Shown here one piece after another: positions 33,436 to 46,468 of a stretch of DNA of 64,000 nt. Location: contig NC_062243.1 in the NCBI RefSeq assembly GCF_905475465.1, positions 8,022,267 through 8,086,266 on the forward strand, given 5' to 3'. This stretch comes from Pieris napi. Taxonomy: Eukaryota > Arthropoda > Insecta > Lepidoptera > Pieridae. Position numbers and translations under genes: made by a program. The notes below the pieces were generated by a model, which saw only the letters and a program-made list of their open reading frames with translations, had not been told where the DNA came from and searched no databases. How positions within the stretch are numbered: position 1 is the first letter of the stretch; every line of letters starts with the position of its first letter.

Positions 33436-35370
33436 TTCGAGTTCATGGCCACAAGCCGTAAGGCGTGAGTCGTAATTGTCAGGAGTCAAAAAGTCTATAA
33501 AAACTCGTTTGACACCCGTTACTTTGAAGCAGCAATTAATTTGTCTCGTTTTTCAAAGTCTAGTGAACGTGTTTAGTAGCACAATACACAAATAATGTTA
33601 AGTCACCAACTTAGTTATCTTCCATGCAAAAACGGCATAGGCTTTTTAAACGCATCATCTAAAATAGCCTGTTTTACGCGAGTATAATCCACTTTATTCG
33701 AGATATCTGGCCCAAGTTTTAAAATCAGGTCTTAGTTTACAAATACAAATCTCTTTCTGATGTTTGAAATGCAAATTCGGTGCCTGTGTGATCACTTTTA
33801 ATGCCTAACTCAAAACATTCTTTTGCCGGAAATCTCACCCAAGATGTGCCCCAGACGCGGTTAAACAACTTTATCTCTCTTGTCTCCAATTCCGAAGCAG
33901 CAATCGGAATATACGAAATAGGGATTACGATGATTATAGTAATTTATTTTTCTTAGATTTACAATGTTAAAGGTAGACAGACATGTAATGATAGGTTTAT
34001 TATTAAACTGCGGATTTAACACTTATGTTTATCGAAAAAGAACATTCTGGGGTGGATCATTAATCACGTGACTTTAATTATTTGAAAAAATACAATTATC
34101 TTATAAAAATCACTGGAATTCATAGGAAAGAATCGGAACGGAACCACAAAATCGTCAAATAGTAGTAGTGAGCCCTATCTCTTATAAGTATTAAAGATTT
34201 CTTTTTACTTTAATTCAATACAATAAACTAAACGATAGTCGTTATGGTTTATAATTGAAAAGATTTCGTTTGAAGATCAAAAAAATAAGAAAAAAATAAG
34301 TGTAGTAACAATTCACGAATTTACTATATTCACGACAAAATAAGGTGTAGTAGTGAGTAGCTCTTTATTGAAATGGTCTCAGCAAAGGATCTTTCGGATG
34401 TTTCGTTCATTAGGAGATTTATTTAACATTTGCTATAAAAAAAATGTACTTAAAATGTACCTATGTTTTCGCTAAGTTAAAATTATGCAAACGTATGTAT
34501 TTGGTTATTGAAAAAAGGCTTTTATAATTATATTTATTTAAAATTTGAATGAAATAAATTCACTGGGTAATAAGTACCTACTACTTAGCCATGCTTAATT
34601 AATTTTTAACTGATAATATTTCCCTAAGTGTCGTAGTAGACTGCACTGCTTTGAGCCTACGCAGCCTTTACGCTCACATGTTAGGCTCGCCTTTGAAGGC
34701 TCTTTTTTAAATACCTTACTCGGTTATGTAATATCAATTAATGCGAATAACTATAAGAATGTTTTTCTGATCTGTGAAGCTAGGGACGTTGCGACTGTTG
34801 TCACTGATCAATGTTATAGGAATGTGTGGTTAATTCCGATTTTTTATAGATTATATGGGTTTTTGAGGTGCGCTGCCCTAATGCCGGTCTGTAAGTCGAC
34901 TCTGTCTTGATTTCGTACTATGAACTCATTAAAATCTGTTTAACCTGTCACTGTCAACGTTAGTAGTAACACAAACCTTATGTTATCATGTTAAAAATTC
35001 AGTTTCAGAACAAGTCTTATGACATGTTTCAACACCACCAAGCGTTTCAAAACTGATAAAATATTCGACGATAAGGTGAAATAAGAATTTGGAAAACAAT
35101 TCATACATTCATTTCACCTCATCGACGGGTCGAGAAAATCGTACTCTTGAGAGTCCCGCGCCTAACCACTAAGCCAAAACTGCGTAGTATATTTCTTTTA
35201 TAATTATGTCATTCGATCCTTATGTACCTCGCCTTTATCTGGTTACTCGTATATAATGTATTCTGTTTATATGTACTGGTAATGCAGTAAAGGTTTTTCA
35301 GGTGGCATGCGTTTTAAATTTATTACGCATCTATGTTAGCTTCTGACAAGTAGTTTTATCTTATCTGCCT
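33436..35370. other. AT-rich non-coding stretch with a possible SINE head
   Basis: No gene. At about 35120-35185 the minus strand reads GTTTTGGCTTAGTGGTTAGG followed by a GCGCGGGACTC block. This resembles a tRNA box A and may be the head of a tRNA-derived SINE. Confidence 0.4.
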
Positions 35371-35605
35371 TGCGATTCTGTAACTCACTTTTCGAACTCG
35401 CACAGCGGTTTTCGCAGCGGCGGTCGCGCTCAAAGCAGTTATTTTACGATTTGAGTCTGATAAACATTAACCTACAAGCTCCCTCCGCTTGTCAAGACGT
35501 AATGTGAAATTGCTTATCAGAATACCATGAGATTCCAAAAATGACGTGAGTGACGAAGGGAGCGCAGTAAGTGCGAGGTGAACTCACGGATTAACAGAAT
35601 CGCAC
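35371..35605. mobile_element. MITE with TGCGATTCTGT termini
   Basis: Left TGCGATTCTGTAACTCAC and right end inverted (TTAACAGAATCGCA). The internal AACTCGCAC and GTGCGAGGTGAACTCAC pair is also inverted. About 235 bp, non-coding, GC-rich core. Confidence 0.75.
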
Positions 35606-35774
35606 GGCTGGTGTGACAAGTTCGAATTTTGAACGTCCAAGTGATTCTTTAATGAATAAAGTAGGTACGCAACAAAGTAATACAACATCAATTCTCAATG
35701 TTATTATCTATCAGGTCAAATATATTATATTTAAAAACCATGCGTCAGTAACAGAAGTCTGATTATATATACAT

Positions 35775-36090
35775 GTCACCGTAAAATTGTAAACACCGTT
35801 AGATTGTAATATATCTCGCGAGATTGTAAACTGTCGAAAGATTGTGAACCTCAACGAACTGCTTACAATTTAAGGTATTATTATTCGGTAGTTATATGAA
35901 ATTGTTGGGAAGTAAAATTAATCTGTAATTGACCAAAGAAGTTTGAATGATAACTAAGTTAGTGTAGTACAATCTACCGAATAATAATACGTTAAATTGT
36001 AAGCAGTACGCTGAGGTTCACAATCTTTCGACAGTTTATAATCTCGCGAGATAGATTACAATCTAACGGTGTTTACAATTTTACGGTAAC
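35775..36090. mobile_element. MITE with arms of about 115 bp and 6-bp ATACAT target duplication
   Basis: Left GTCACCGTAAAATTGTAAAC and right GTTTACAATTTTACGGTAAC are inverted. The match continues through ATCTCGCGAGATTGTAAACT, AAAGATTGTGAACCTCA and TTATTATTCGGTA with only a few differences. ATACAT directly flanks both ends (35769-35774, 36091-36096). No ORF. Confidence 0.9.
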
Positions 36091-36764
36091 ATACATATGC
36101 ATAGGGTCGATTTTTGGGTAATCTTATGTGAAAATATTACCATTTAGAAATCAGAAAATGGGAAATTAAAAAATACATTATGTCGTATGAAAAACCATTA
36201 ATGAAAATAGCTGTTCTATACGTATATAAATTACAATATACCTAAAAGGTTTCAAAACTGTAGATCATTATCTAAATAGTATTTTATACCTTATTGTAAC
36301 GAAATAAGGATAATAATACCTTGTATGAAAAATCTTTAAATAGCCTGGACGAATAATGAGATGGACTGCGGATACTTTTTACTAGGATTGTATAATTTTA
36401 ATACTTTTCCAAAAAAATCTACTGTGTAGAATTTAACACAATATGGCGACATCAAAATATATAAAATACAATAAATAATAACAATATTATTATTATTAGG
36501 TGTTACAACACTACAATCTTGTAGTTAATATTGAAAATCCTTCTAACTAAATTCAGTTTATTATTTAAACCATGTTTAGTTAAAATTGTTTTTTAAAAAA
36601 ATGTAAAATTATTTCCTATCTGCTTAATTGACACCTAAAATTTATCATAAATTTAGACTTATTGTCGAAACATAAAATTCAAAACTAAGAAGCTTTTCTT
36701 TATATAGTTTTCTGCACGTAAATTGTCAAAGGTTAGATTACATGTTTTTTAGGTCTAAATTAAA

Positions 36765-36985
36765 CGTGAAGGTCGAAACGGGCAGGATTCGAACCCCGGC
36801 TTTGCACCAATGGTCTTCAACACCACGCAACACTTGCTCGTACGGGGAAGGAAAACGGGCATGCCTTAGCCAAGAAGTCGATGGCGTGTGTCAGGCAAGA
36901 AAGGCTGATCATCTTCTTGCCTATTAGAAACATGGCCACGAAACAGACTAAGAAACTTGAGGCCCTACCTAAAAAGTTGATGAAC
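36765..36985 (+). mobile_element. tRNA-derived SINE, diverged copy
   Basis: Contains GGATTCGAACCCCGGCTTTG (box B), GCACCAATGG, GGGGAAGGAAAACGGGCATG, AAGTCGATGGCGTGTGTCAG, GGCTGATCATC and AAACAGACTAAGAAAC. Same family as 41493-41745 and the minus-strand copies; it resembles the lepidopteran Metulj-like SINEs. Confidence 0.75.
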
Positions 36986-37645
36986 CATCGTTTTTTAATG
37001 AAAAATAAACCCTCGGTGCGGAGCGAGTTACTAGTATTAAAACTATTTATACCATCTAGACATGCGCAATGTAAGTATTCAAATTTTAAATATCCTCTAT
37101 TTTATTATTGCATATTTTTACAATCTGTGTTACGATGCTTTTTAAGTTAACTATGTGCTAGTTAAATTTCATGACAAAATCTACGCAATCCGAATTAATT
37201 GTTTATCACTAAAAGTACACACAGTATTTTTTAGATCTACTGTATGATCATACCATATGGAGTCTAATTATTTAAAATTTAACAAGTAATTGTTGTTTTG
37301 TATTGTTTCAAGTCTGCATCTGAATGGCATATTAGATCGTATCCAAGGACATCTTCACTATTCCTCGCATAAGCCCTTATACTGAAAAAAACCGTCTGTG
37401 CATATTAAAAACCATGTTAAACATTTTGTAGATATTCCTTGCAATTACAGTAAGGTAACAAGAAAACTACTTGCTTAATTTCGCCAATTCTTTTTTCAAA
37501 TTAATAATTTTAAATTCCAAATTTGAATATTGCCGAAATAGACGTAGAAAAATCATACCTATAGCTACGTAACTGAATAGTATACATTATAATATAGGGC
37601 CGTACGAAAGTTACTGTTATCTTGGCATATCCTCTCTAGGCAAAA

Positions 37646-37990
37646 CGCTCATAAAGTACCGCATTTATTATCTCAATGTCCACGTAGAACGGAATACGGT
37701 TCTTCATGCGCGCGCCTCTCCCCCCTCACTGCTATTGTTACGAATTGCTCATAAAGTACCGTATTAGAGATAGAAAATATTTCTACCTCTGGTTTAGAAT
37801 TGAATGTTGAATTGTTTAAAATTCATAGTATATTTTGTCATAAATCAAACATACATTTTAGGAACAAAAAATGCCCGATTTTTTGGTACATAATGTTTGT
37901 TATTATATCGTCTAGATAACATGTAAAAAGGCAAGTCTAAATAAATTCCTTATCTCTCTGGCGTTCATTTTAAATGCGGTACTTTATGTG
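37646..37990. repeat. inverted repeat around CATAAAGTACCGCATTTA
   Basis: CATAAAGTACCGCATTTA near 37650 is inverted as TAAATGCGGTACTTTATG near 37971-37988; a third direct copy, CTCATAAAGTACCGTATT, lies near 37747. Alternating CG runs (GCGCGCGC) lie at 37709 and 37992. Probably a transposon; limits uncertain. Confidence 0.5.
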
Positions 37991-40900
37991 CGCGCGCATC
38001 CATGTACAACAGAGTTTGTTGGAAGCAAGAGAGAGGCACGGAAACTCGATACTTGCCGGGTCTCAGAGCAACCCTTCGTCTTATTCTCTGTCCTTGTCTT
38101 GCGCGACGCTCGACTGCGCTACTCTACTTAAAGCCTTTCCCACACTGCATGCTATAAATCTTTCGAATATAATTAAAAATGTTCATAAAAATAATTGTTC
38201 ATGAAATTAATAATTAAACTATCTTCATTTTTAAGTAATTATTATTACTATGCAGGTTAAAAATATTGTAAATACTGTATGTTTTGTGTTGGAAGAAAAT
38301 ATTACTTAAAATATTTTAAAATAATCCTTTATTTAAATAGGAATAACATAAAAATAAATAAATTAATAGTTCATTAATTATCTAATATATAAATAAATAA
38401 TAATAGCTAATGGATGCTATTAGCTATTTGATAATGGTATATTTATGAATACTTTGTGCTAAACTTAGTAACACCAAAAACCTCAACAAAACATACTAGA
38501 TTAAGTTCAATAATAATAAAATTGCTTACTCTAGTTTAATATGTCAATTGTCAAAGTTGACCGTAGCTCTGTCTGTGCATACTTATCTATTTGCTTATAT
38601 TTTTTCTTAGTAGCATTATTATAATATGTATATAGATAATTATTTTTTTAATTATCACAACAGATAAACATAATTAAGGTTTAAAAATATTTGCCAGGAT
38701 TACAGAGGATAGGTATATAGCTTGATATAGCTTTGAGTCTTAAGTGGTGGAATTCCTTAAGCCTGCGTCCCGGTCGCAGCGCCTACGTAGTTATAGCGCG
38801 AATGTACTTTTGCCCACTTTGAAATACCTCACTCCATGAGAAGAAATACGCAACTGGTATTTCTTTGTATTATTAATAATATCTATTATTATTAAATAAA
38901 CAGGTTTGTGATTATGGTCAACTACAATGTTAACTAACAGCTTTGTACTTTAGATTATGACCGTATGTATGATTACTTGGAATATTCGTAATCATGAATA
39001 TAGTATGAAATTAGTGTTGCTATGTCCGTTATAGTATATAACACTATATACCGCCTCTGGTACCTCCCATAGCCCCGACGACTCGTAAGTACCTTGAATT
39101 ACACTGTGGTACACAGTTTTCTGGAAGGAGGTTCGAAGATACCTGAGGACAACTTGGTTCCTTTCCTTGGTTCCTAGAGTGGTGGTTCGCCACAAAAAGT
39201 ACTTTAAAAATGCTATATTAGAACCACACGTGTGTAGAATATTTCACCATAAAAAAATAATTATCATGCGGTGATTATATTTATGTTTGTCTATCTCTAT
39301 ATTTATTATTTTTTCAGTTAGTAAAGACTTCAAGAGTGTGTGTGTGTGTAATAAAACTACATCACCGTTTATAATCATCATTTATTGCCGTAATTAACGC
39401 TTAGGAGTACACGACGTTTATGTGCATATCAAAATTTATGAGTTAGATTTATTACTTTATCAGAATTGTAGCAAAAACTATTTTAAATATTTAAGAACCC
39501 ATATACATAATAATTTTAACTAGTCTATCGATCTTTTCATCTATTACTGGGGTTCAAGTTCAAGATTTAAGTTGGCTGGTAGATAGTACCGGTGACCCCA
39601 GAGCTGGTACTTTCCTCGCTTAGTGACAAAGTATCTCAAAACAGCGAGGAAATGCTGCCGTTAAAGGTACACTGCCACAGGGACTAAACTTTTAAATTTA
39701 AATTTGTTTTAATTTTGTATCTATAGATTTTTAATTATTATTATGTAGGTTAAGAATAATGAAAATACCATATTTTGTTAGTTAGACATAAATTACCTAT
39801 ATTTTAACTGACTACACAAAAAACAATGTCTTTAAAAAACTTCTATGATGAACATAAACACAAATTTATTACATTATTTACATAACTCGACGTATGCTTT
39901 GTAACAGTCGTGGTCAGCAACTAGCAACTAGCGAGTGATCACGTGGGCTCTATAAATAATGTTAATTGTTTTGTTTCTATACATATAAATCATTGTCTTT
40001 GACTTTGACTGCCGCAATAGATTTTATAAAGCTTTTAGAGAATTTGAAATATATTTTAATATAATCACTACTTACGTACAGTAAGAGGAAAATTTTAATA
40101 AAACTTAAGACAAAATTCATTGACGCCGTTTGCCACAACGAAGGTCAGCTGTCTAGAAGCGGGCGCTTTTTATACATCGAGAGCCCATCCGCGAAGGAAA
40201 CAAAAAGACTGGATTTATATTTTTTATTATTTTATTTATTCTCATGTTTTATTTTCGTTAAATTCTCGCATATCGCACTTCACTCCGTTATTGTTTTTGC
40301 AAGTTTCGCGCGCTTTTCTCGAACTGTCACTGTCAACTGTCATTCCTAAAACGTATAAATGGTGTAAATGGATATTTGATTGATGTGATGCGGATGAAAT
40401 GAAACCTTTTTTGCGGGTCTTTATTCCCTATAGGCTATCCTTAGATTATATGAACAGGTAAGTACAGTTTTTTGCAAATATAAACCTTAAAAGGAATCGT
40501 AAGAAATCACACATACTTTTGTTTGTGTGCCCGAACCTTCGAAAGTACTCTTTATATTTTAAACTCTTCGAAATTATAATTTTAACTGAAAAATATAATT
40601 ATATAAATAACTATATTTCACGAAAACATGTATATTATGTTAAAAAGTTTAATAAACATGTTCAAATTCTCATTTTTACTTATTATATCTCAAGGGACAT
40701 AAAAGTTTATGTACCTCTCAAAATGAAATAGTAAAAAAAAAATGTATTATAAATCTAATGGCAGACAAACAAATAAAAAACAGAAATGTTTACGTATAGA
40801 TTAAAAACCTTTCGAGAAACATTAAGATTAAAAACTTTACAACCCTTAAATCTAATTAGTACCTACTTACTTAAGGAAATTATCAAAGTATGTTTCATCA

Positions 40901-41490
40901 AGATTCCAATATATTTATGCATATAAATCATTAAAAAAAATTAAATTAGGTAAGGAGTCCCGTAACCAGAACACGAAGGCAGGATTTTTTTTAAATGTTA
41001 AATTTCTATATTTTTTTTAGAAAGGCATAACAGTAGACTCTATTTATTCTGAGTTAATTTAAAATGTAAACAAATATACCGTACTTTTAAACCAGAGACA
41101 AAGTTTTTTATATATTGAAGTGATCATAAATCTAAGAATGAATGTAATGAGTTGTAAAGGTCTTGTGTAGTTAAAAATACAATTCTGGTTTATGGTTAAT
41201 ATATAAATAGTTAATGATTGTTATGTAAACAGTGAGCTTAATATTTACCAAACGATATTATAATTAATGAAAACAAAACATAGTTGATCGGAATGGTATT
41301 ATTATTTATGTTTCCAAAATATACCTTATTATTACATAATTAGGAATAATTATTCAACAATAATATGAGAAAAGGATTTAAACTATATTTTATCTTACAC
41401 AGAACACAAATCATTCTCCACTCTATAACTCTTTGATTACATTTGAAATGTCAAACTGGCATTTTATTTAGAATTTGTATTTTGTCTTTG
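37991..41490. other. AT-rich intergenic stretch
   Basis: No gene supported. One LINE tail (39551-39695), a (GT)n run at about 39339-39348, and otherwise chance ORFs (for example 38992-39195 minus and 40120-40383 plus) without recognisable products. Confidence 0.4.
39551..39695 (+). mobile_element. LINE tail fragment with in-frame stops
   Basis: Translates to LSWLVDSTGDPRAGTFLA, then two stops, then QRGNAAVKGTLPQG. Same family as 50515-50712 and 26308-26490; dead. Confidence 0.75.
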
Positions 41491-41492
41491 TG

Positions 41493-41745
41493 AGCAGTGT
41501 TGGCCTAGTGGCTTCAGCGTGCGACTTTCATCCCTGAAGTAGTAAGTTCGATCCCCGGCTGTGCACCATAGGACTTTCATGGAGCGGTGAAGGAAAACAT
41601 TGTGAGGAAACCGACATGTCTTAGAAAAACCAAACAAAAAAGTCGACGGCGTGTGTCAGGAGGCTGATCACCTTTTTGCCTATTATATTGAAAAAAATGA
41701 TCATGAAACAGATTCAGAAATCTGAGGTACTGATTTATTTTATTT
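41493..41745 (+). mobile_element. tRNA-derived SINE, near full length
   Basis: Head AGTGTTGGCCTAGTGGCTTC (box A), GGTTCGATCCCCGGC-type box B (here AGTTCGATCCCCGGC), then GTGCACCATAGGACTTTC, GGTGAAGGAAAACATTGTGA, AAGTCGACGGCGTGTGTCAG, GCTGATCACCTTTTTGCC and GATCATGAAACAGATTCAGA. T/A-rich tail. The best-preserved SINE in the window. Confidence 0.88.
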
Positions 41746-42204
41746 TTTTATTTCAATTTTATTTTGTCGTTTTGTCAGCATTTTGTGGAGTTTTTTATTT
41801 ATTAGATTAATATGGTATTTAAGATCCTAAATCATAATATATAGAAAAGTGTGTGTTAAGTGATGTATTAGTGATTTTCACTAACGTTTAAATCAATACA
41901 GAATAAATAGGCTTGTGAACAGTCTTCTATGATTAGGTTTTTGAAGTCAAGGGCTTCTATAGCGTAACAGAATATTTAGAACATAAGTTTAGAACATAAA
42001 TTTAATAACGTATGATATGATATGTACAATAATATAATGATACAAATAATATAAAAACTGACCAATTCATATGACTAATAATGTAAAATTCCTTTAAATA
42101 CAAATTTGCGCGCCATTGTGTGTGGCAGAATATGCGAACTTATGACTATAAGGTATACCACAGGTGTACCACCTGACACATTTTTGTACCATATTCTTGC
42201 AATA

Positions 42205-42207
<3 letters not shown>

Positions 42208-42273
<66 letters not shown>
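42208..42273 (+). repeat. (TTA)n microsatellite, about 22 units
   Basis: Uninterrupted TTA repeats; they produce poly-Ile and poly-Tyr ORFs on the two strands that are artefacts. Confidence 0.95.
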
Positions 42274-42399
42274 GCCAGACACAGACTAGGGCATACCGGT
42301 TTCTTTACTATGTTGTCGAAATACAAGCTAATGTTTACTGATGGTGTTGTATGATACCTCAGGGTCCTGGCACATCTGGTCATCACTAGGTTAACACTA

Positions 42400-43361
42400 T
42401 AGTAGACCGAGGCGAATCGGATCACAGGGCGAATCGGATCAAAATTAGAAATGTGTTGATAATTCAAATATCACATTCATATAGAACGCACTCAACCGGC
42501 GTTTTGTGTCTCTCCATTTACTGAGCACCTCCCGACATAAGCAGTATTTCGATCTCGCTTGTGGATCAGTGGCAATGCCGCTCGTCAGCCACTAGGTTTT
42601 TTGTGTGTGTCGCAATTTGGCGCTCATCTAAGGTTACGTACTTACGTTTTCTTTGTGTCATATGACGGATTTGTCTTAAAATTTAACTACTTTGGTTTAT
42701 ATGGCTAAGCAAGGTGTTAATATTGAAGAACCAATTCGCTTTTAAGTATAATCTTAGAGGTTAACGTCTAAAATATTTATTTCAAAAGTCTTAATTATGG
42801 GGCTAATCGGATCAAATCCTTAGGGGCGAATTGGATGATACTTTTAAACTGATTTATTAAATGTTTGAGGTTATTGATTCATATTTATTTCATGACCACC
42901 GGAGAATGGTGTCATGAAAAAATGAAAGAGGCTGTAAATTAAGTCCAGAACAAAGAGTTGACCTTGCGTAAAGCTGCTAAGAGTTTTTCAGTACCGTTCA
43001 CGAGCTAACAGAAAAAAGGACCATAATATATATGTGAATTATGTGCCAATAATTATAATTGATCTTATTATTATATATTTTTACTGATTCCAAAGTTATT
43101 TAACACTATACCTTAAAATTTTGTTATATTTTGTGCACGATCCGATTCACCCCGAAAGTTGGGGCGAATCGGATATTTTCCTTTTTTTAGTTTTTAATAG
43201 CTAATTAAGAGAATATATGTATGATTCAAGTTTTCAAATGTGTATTTCATAGGTAATTGTTACTTCTTACGATTTTATCAATAAAAATAACATTATATAG
43301 CACTTTAGTATGATTTACTCAACCTCAAAGAAAAAGTGATCCGATTCGCCTCGGTCTACTA
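42400..43361 (+). mobile_element. decayed pogo/Tc1-mariner-type transposon, TA duplication, TIR TAGTAGACCGAGGCGAATCG
   Basis: TIRs TAGTAGACCGAGGCGAATCG and its inverse flank 960 bp; TA lies on each side (42398-42399, 43362-43363). Subterminal GGCGAATCGGATC motifs recur inside in both orientations. Around 42905-43005 a broken frame reads KMKEAVN, then NKELTLRKAAKSFSVPF, the psq-type helix-turn-helix of pogo-like transposases. No intact DDE domain remains. Confidence 0.85.
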
Positions 43362-44393
43362 TATCCATAAAGTAGTATTATCATAAATACGAACAATCGC
43401 TAATGGTTTGTAACAAAATAATATTTTTATATATGGACGCAATGTACATTCTCAAGTTTTTATTTAATATTCATTTAACTATTCAATGCATTATGAAACC
43501 TGTATCGGTACGCACTGTGTTTGCGCGTACAGTCAAGTAGAAAAGCTAGAATGATAAATATATGTATTAAAGCATCATTAATATTTTAAAATTGGTTCTT
43601 GATAATATCTTTATTTATGATTTGTAATATAAGAGGAATCAAACGTTATCGAAAAGATTAAAATCCATATTCTAATTCGCATTGCAAGTCACCTAATATG
43701 ACGATTTATAGAGAAAAAAAATAGACTAATAATTACATTAATCAACACGAATAACGGGTGTATAATAACAAGTATAGTAAAGGTTATTATAACTTATTTC
43801 AACAAAAAGGTTTAGTTACTAAAGTAAAACAGAAAATTATTTCCTTTGTATATATAGGTATATCACTCAATTTAGGTATGATTAATTCAGGTACAATCGA
43901 ATGGTAAATAACATAGCAATATGTAGTCGACTGTACGAACTACCAACATATAGGTATTAACAAGGTAGGCTTGGGGAGCGATGAACAAACAGACCGGAGG
44001 CGATGTATGCATTATGTATAGCTTCGAAGCGGCTGCCCGAATTTTTAAATAGGGCCCTTTAAACATACAGTTAAAATCACATCTGTATGTCTTCCGAAAT
44101 TTATTAATAATCATTTTTTATTATCGTACACATGTACCTTAAAGAGAAAAGATAATTTGAGACACGTTCTACTCACTTAGGTCTTATAAAAATTAAAATA
44201 ATGTTTACGAGTACACGCTGGTGTAGGCTGAATTTTAAATTCAGAGTCGACACTTGGGCTGAGATTCAGATTTCAGACGTTATTGTAAAACGGTCAGTCC
44301 AGGACAAGCCAGTTTGCATAATTGTATGCAGTAACATTGTTCTTGTCAATCATAATCTAGGTTCTATTGTTTTTGTTATTGCATAAAAACTTT

Positions 44394-44642
44394 TTGAAGT
44401 TATACTTCTTTAGGCGCGATATGAAAAATTGATGAGAGTGAAATTTTACGATGCGCGCGCACCGTGACGCAAAATTAACAGAATGAAGTTGCCCACGGAA
44501 GATGCTACGGCATTGGACATAATTTAAATACAACATTCGAATAATAATATAATTTATGTTACTTTTTTTTTTAATTTTTCAAATGTAAACTGAACTTTAT
44601 TGACTATAATGACTCCTTTTCCAGTCTTTGATTATTTAATTG
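44394..44642 (+). mobile_element. GAAGTTATACTTC-ended MITE, copy 1, right end missing
   Basis: About 250 bp nearly identical to 46163-46420, from GAAGTTATACTTCTTTAGGC through GATGAGAGTGAAATTTTACG and TTGCCCACGGAAGATGCTAC to CCTTTTCCAGTCTTTGATTA. The right-hand inverted end is absent. Confidence 0.85.
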
Positions 44643-46162
44643 CAAAAATATATCATTCGAATCGGCAAGTAACATCAATTTGAGAGTAAAACTGTAAGGA
44701 GAAAATAATACTTAAGACACAAAAAACATTAATACATTATTATCTGTACTTATAATTACATGATTGCCCGTTTGGCGCCACTTCGCAGATTAGCCACTCA
44801 AGTTGTCGATTTCCATCACTTGGCGTTACCTAAGTACAAGTTAGACTTCAAGCGTTACTGAATACAAATATGAACGCGATGCATTTTGACATACGGGAAT
44901 TTGTTCGTGTTAAATGGGAACCTTAAGTTGGCGGGGGGAAATTAATTTTTTGCACTTTTTTTTGGCTCTATCAACTGTTCGTTAACTGTTCTTCATTGTT
45001 CTATCAAACAAATTTTTTGTTCGTTCTTGTTTTTTTTTTTTAATTATAAAATAATTGACCCTCAATTTGGCACGAACTATAGATATTTTGATATTTTTTT
45101 TTTTCTAATAGTTTAGAACTATTCAATAACTGTTCGTTCAAAATAAACAACTGTTCGGCTTTCATTATCCTGTAATTTAATAATAATTAACTTTTTTTTA
45201 TAAATCTTAATTAAATGTTATTGCGCATGCGCAGTATCAATGCGCATAGTTCTCATAAATTATGCGCGGCCTATGTGAATTCGATTCAAAGAGACAACAG
45301 AACAATAACAGCAACAACAACAAAATCATCATCTTGTGTTAAATCTCGTTTCTGAATCTCACAATCTTTTGTTTTCCCTACAAAAAAGGACTATCAGTGG
45401 TCTGTGTAAAAGACAAACGGCACAGACTAGACTATGATGAATACATTTGACATAAATTATAGTTAAAAAAAGAAAGGTATCTACGTTCCCCTTTCCCAAG
45501 TTTTCTAATGTTATTCACATAGGCAGTCATGCAAATTAACTTAGTCTAGCCCGAAGCGTTTCACGATGTTAGTAAATTATACTTTTATTCTCTTTGTATA
45601 AATACCATTTTTCCCTCACTCATTGGTTATGAATTAAAATTACCAGGTATTGAGGAATATTGGATGCGGTATTTTATTTTAGTAATTATAACATTATTAT
45701 GTGTTGTATTTGCATTGTACTATTTAAGAACGTGCATATATATATATATTAAATTACAATATTTATTTCGGAATAAGTTTTTAACGGTAAGGTGATCAAC
45801 TATTCTGTTGTGGGATCTGTTTTTTAACCAACTTAAAAAACAAAAGAGGAGGTATGTGTATTTTAATATTTAGTTTATACGATAAATTGAGAAACATTCT
45901 TAACATTTTCTTTCCATTAATAATAATCATTATTAATTTAAAGTGATAATATTTATAAATGAAAATGAGTTACCTTCATGAACCTGGAAAAATAAACATA
46001 CAGACTATATGCCGGGTATAATACCTCAACAATGCCCATAGAGTTTCATATAAAATATAAACATACACTAGAAATACCCTAAACATTGTGAGTAGGTACA
46101 TCGAGTGAGACCGCGGTACCATCATTTATTTTCCATTAGCGTAATATGGGTTTAATTATTTT

Positions 46163-46468
46163 TGAAGTTATACTTCTTTAGGCGCGTTATGAAAAATTGA
46201 TGAGAGTGAAATTTTACGATGAGCGCGCACCGTGACACAAAATTAACAGAATGAAGTTGCCCACGGAAGATGCTACGGCATTGGACATAATTTAAAAACA
46301 ACATTTGAATAATAATACATATTTATTTATTTAATTTTTTTAAATGTTAACTGAACTTTATTGACTATAATGACTCCTTTTCCAGTCTTTGATTATTTAA
46401 TTGTAATTAATTATTTGCATGCAATCAAAAACTATTTTTAATAATGCCAAAGAAGTTTAACTTCTTAC
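46163..46468 (+). mobile_element. GAAGTTATACTTC-ended MITE, copy 2, both ends present
   Basis: Left GAAGTTATACTTCTTTAGGC and right AAAGAAGTTTAACTTCTTAC are inverted relative to each other, and each end is itself palindromic. Sequence otherwise matches copy 1, 1.8 kb upstream, in the same orientation. Confidence 0.85.

Noticed and set aside
36780..36810. tRNA gene suggested by GGATTCGAACCCC
   Set aside because: It is box B of a SINE; there is no cloverleaf and the SINE body follows.
42094..42354. ORFs with poly-Ile/poly-Tyr
   Set aside because: Translation of the (TTA)n microsatellite.
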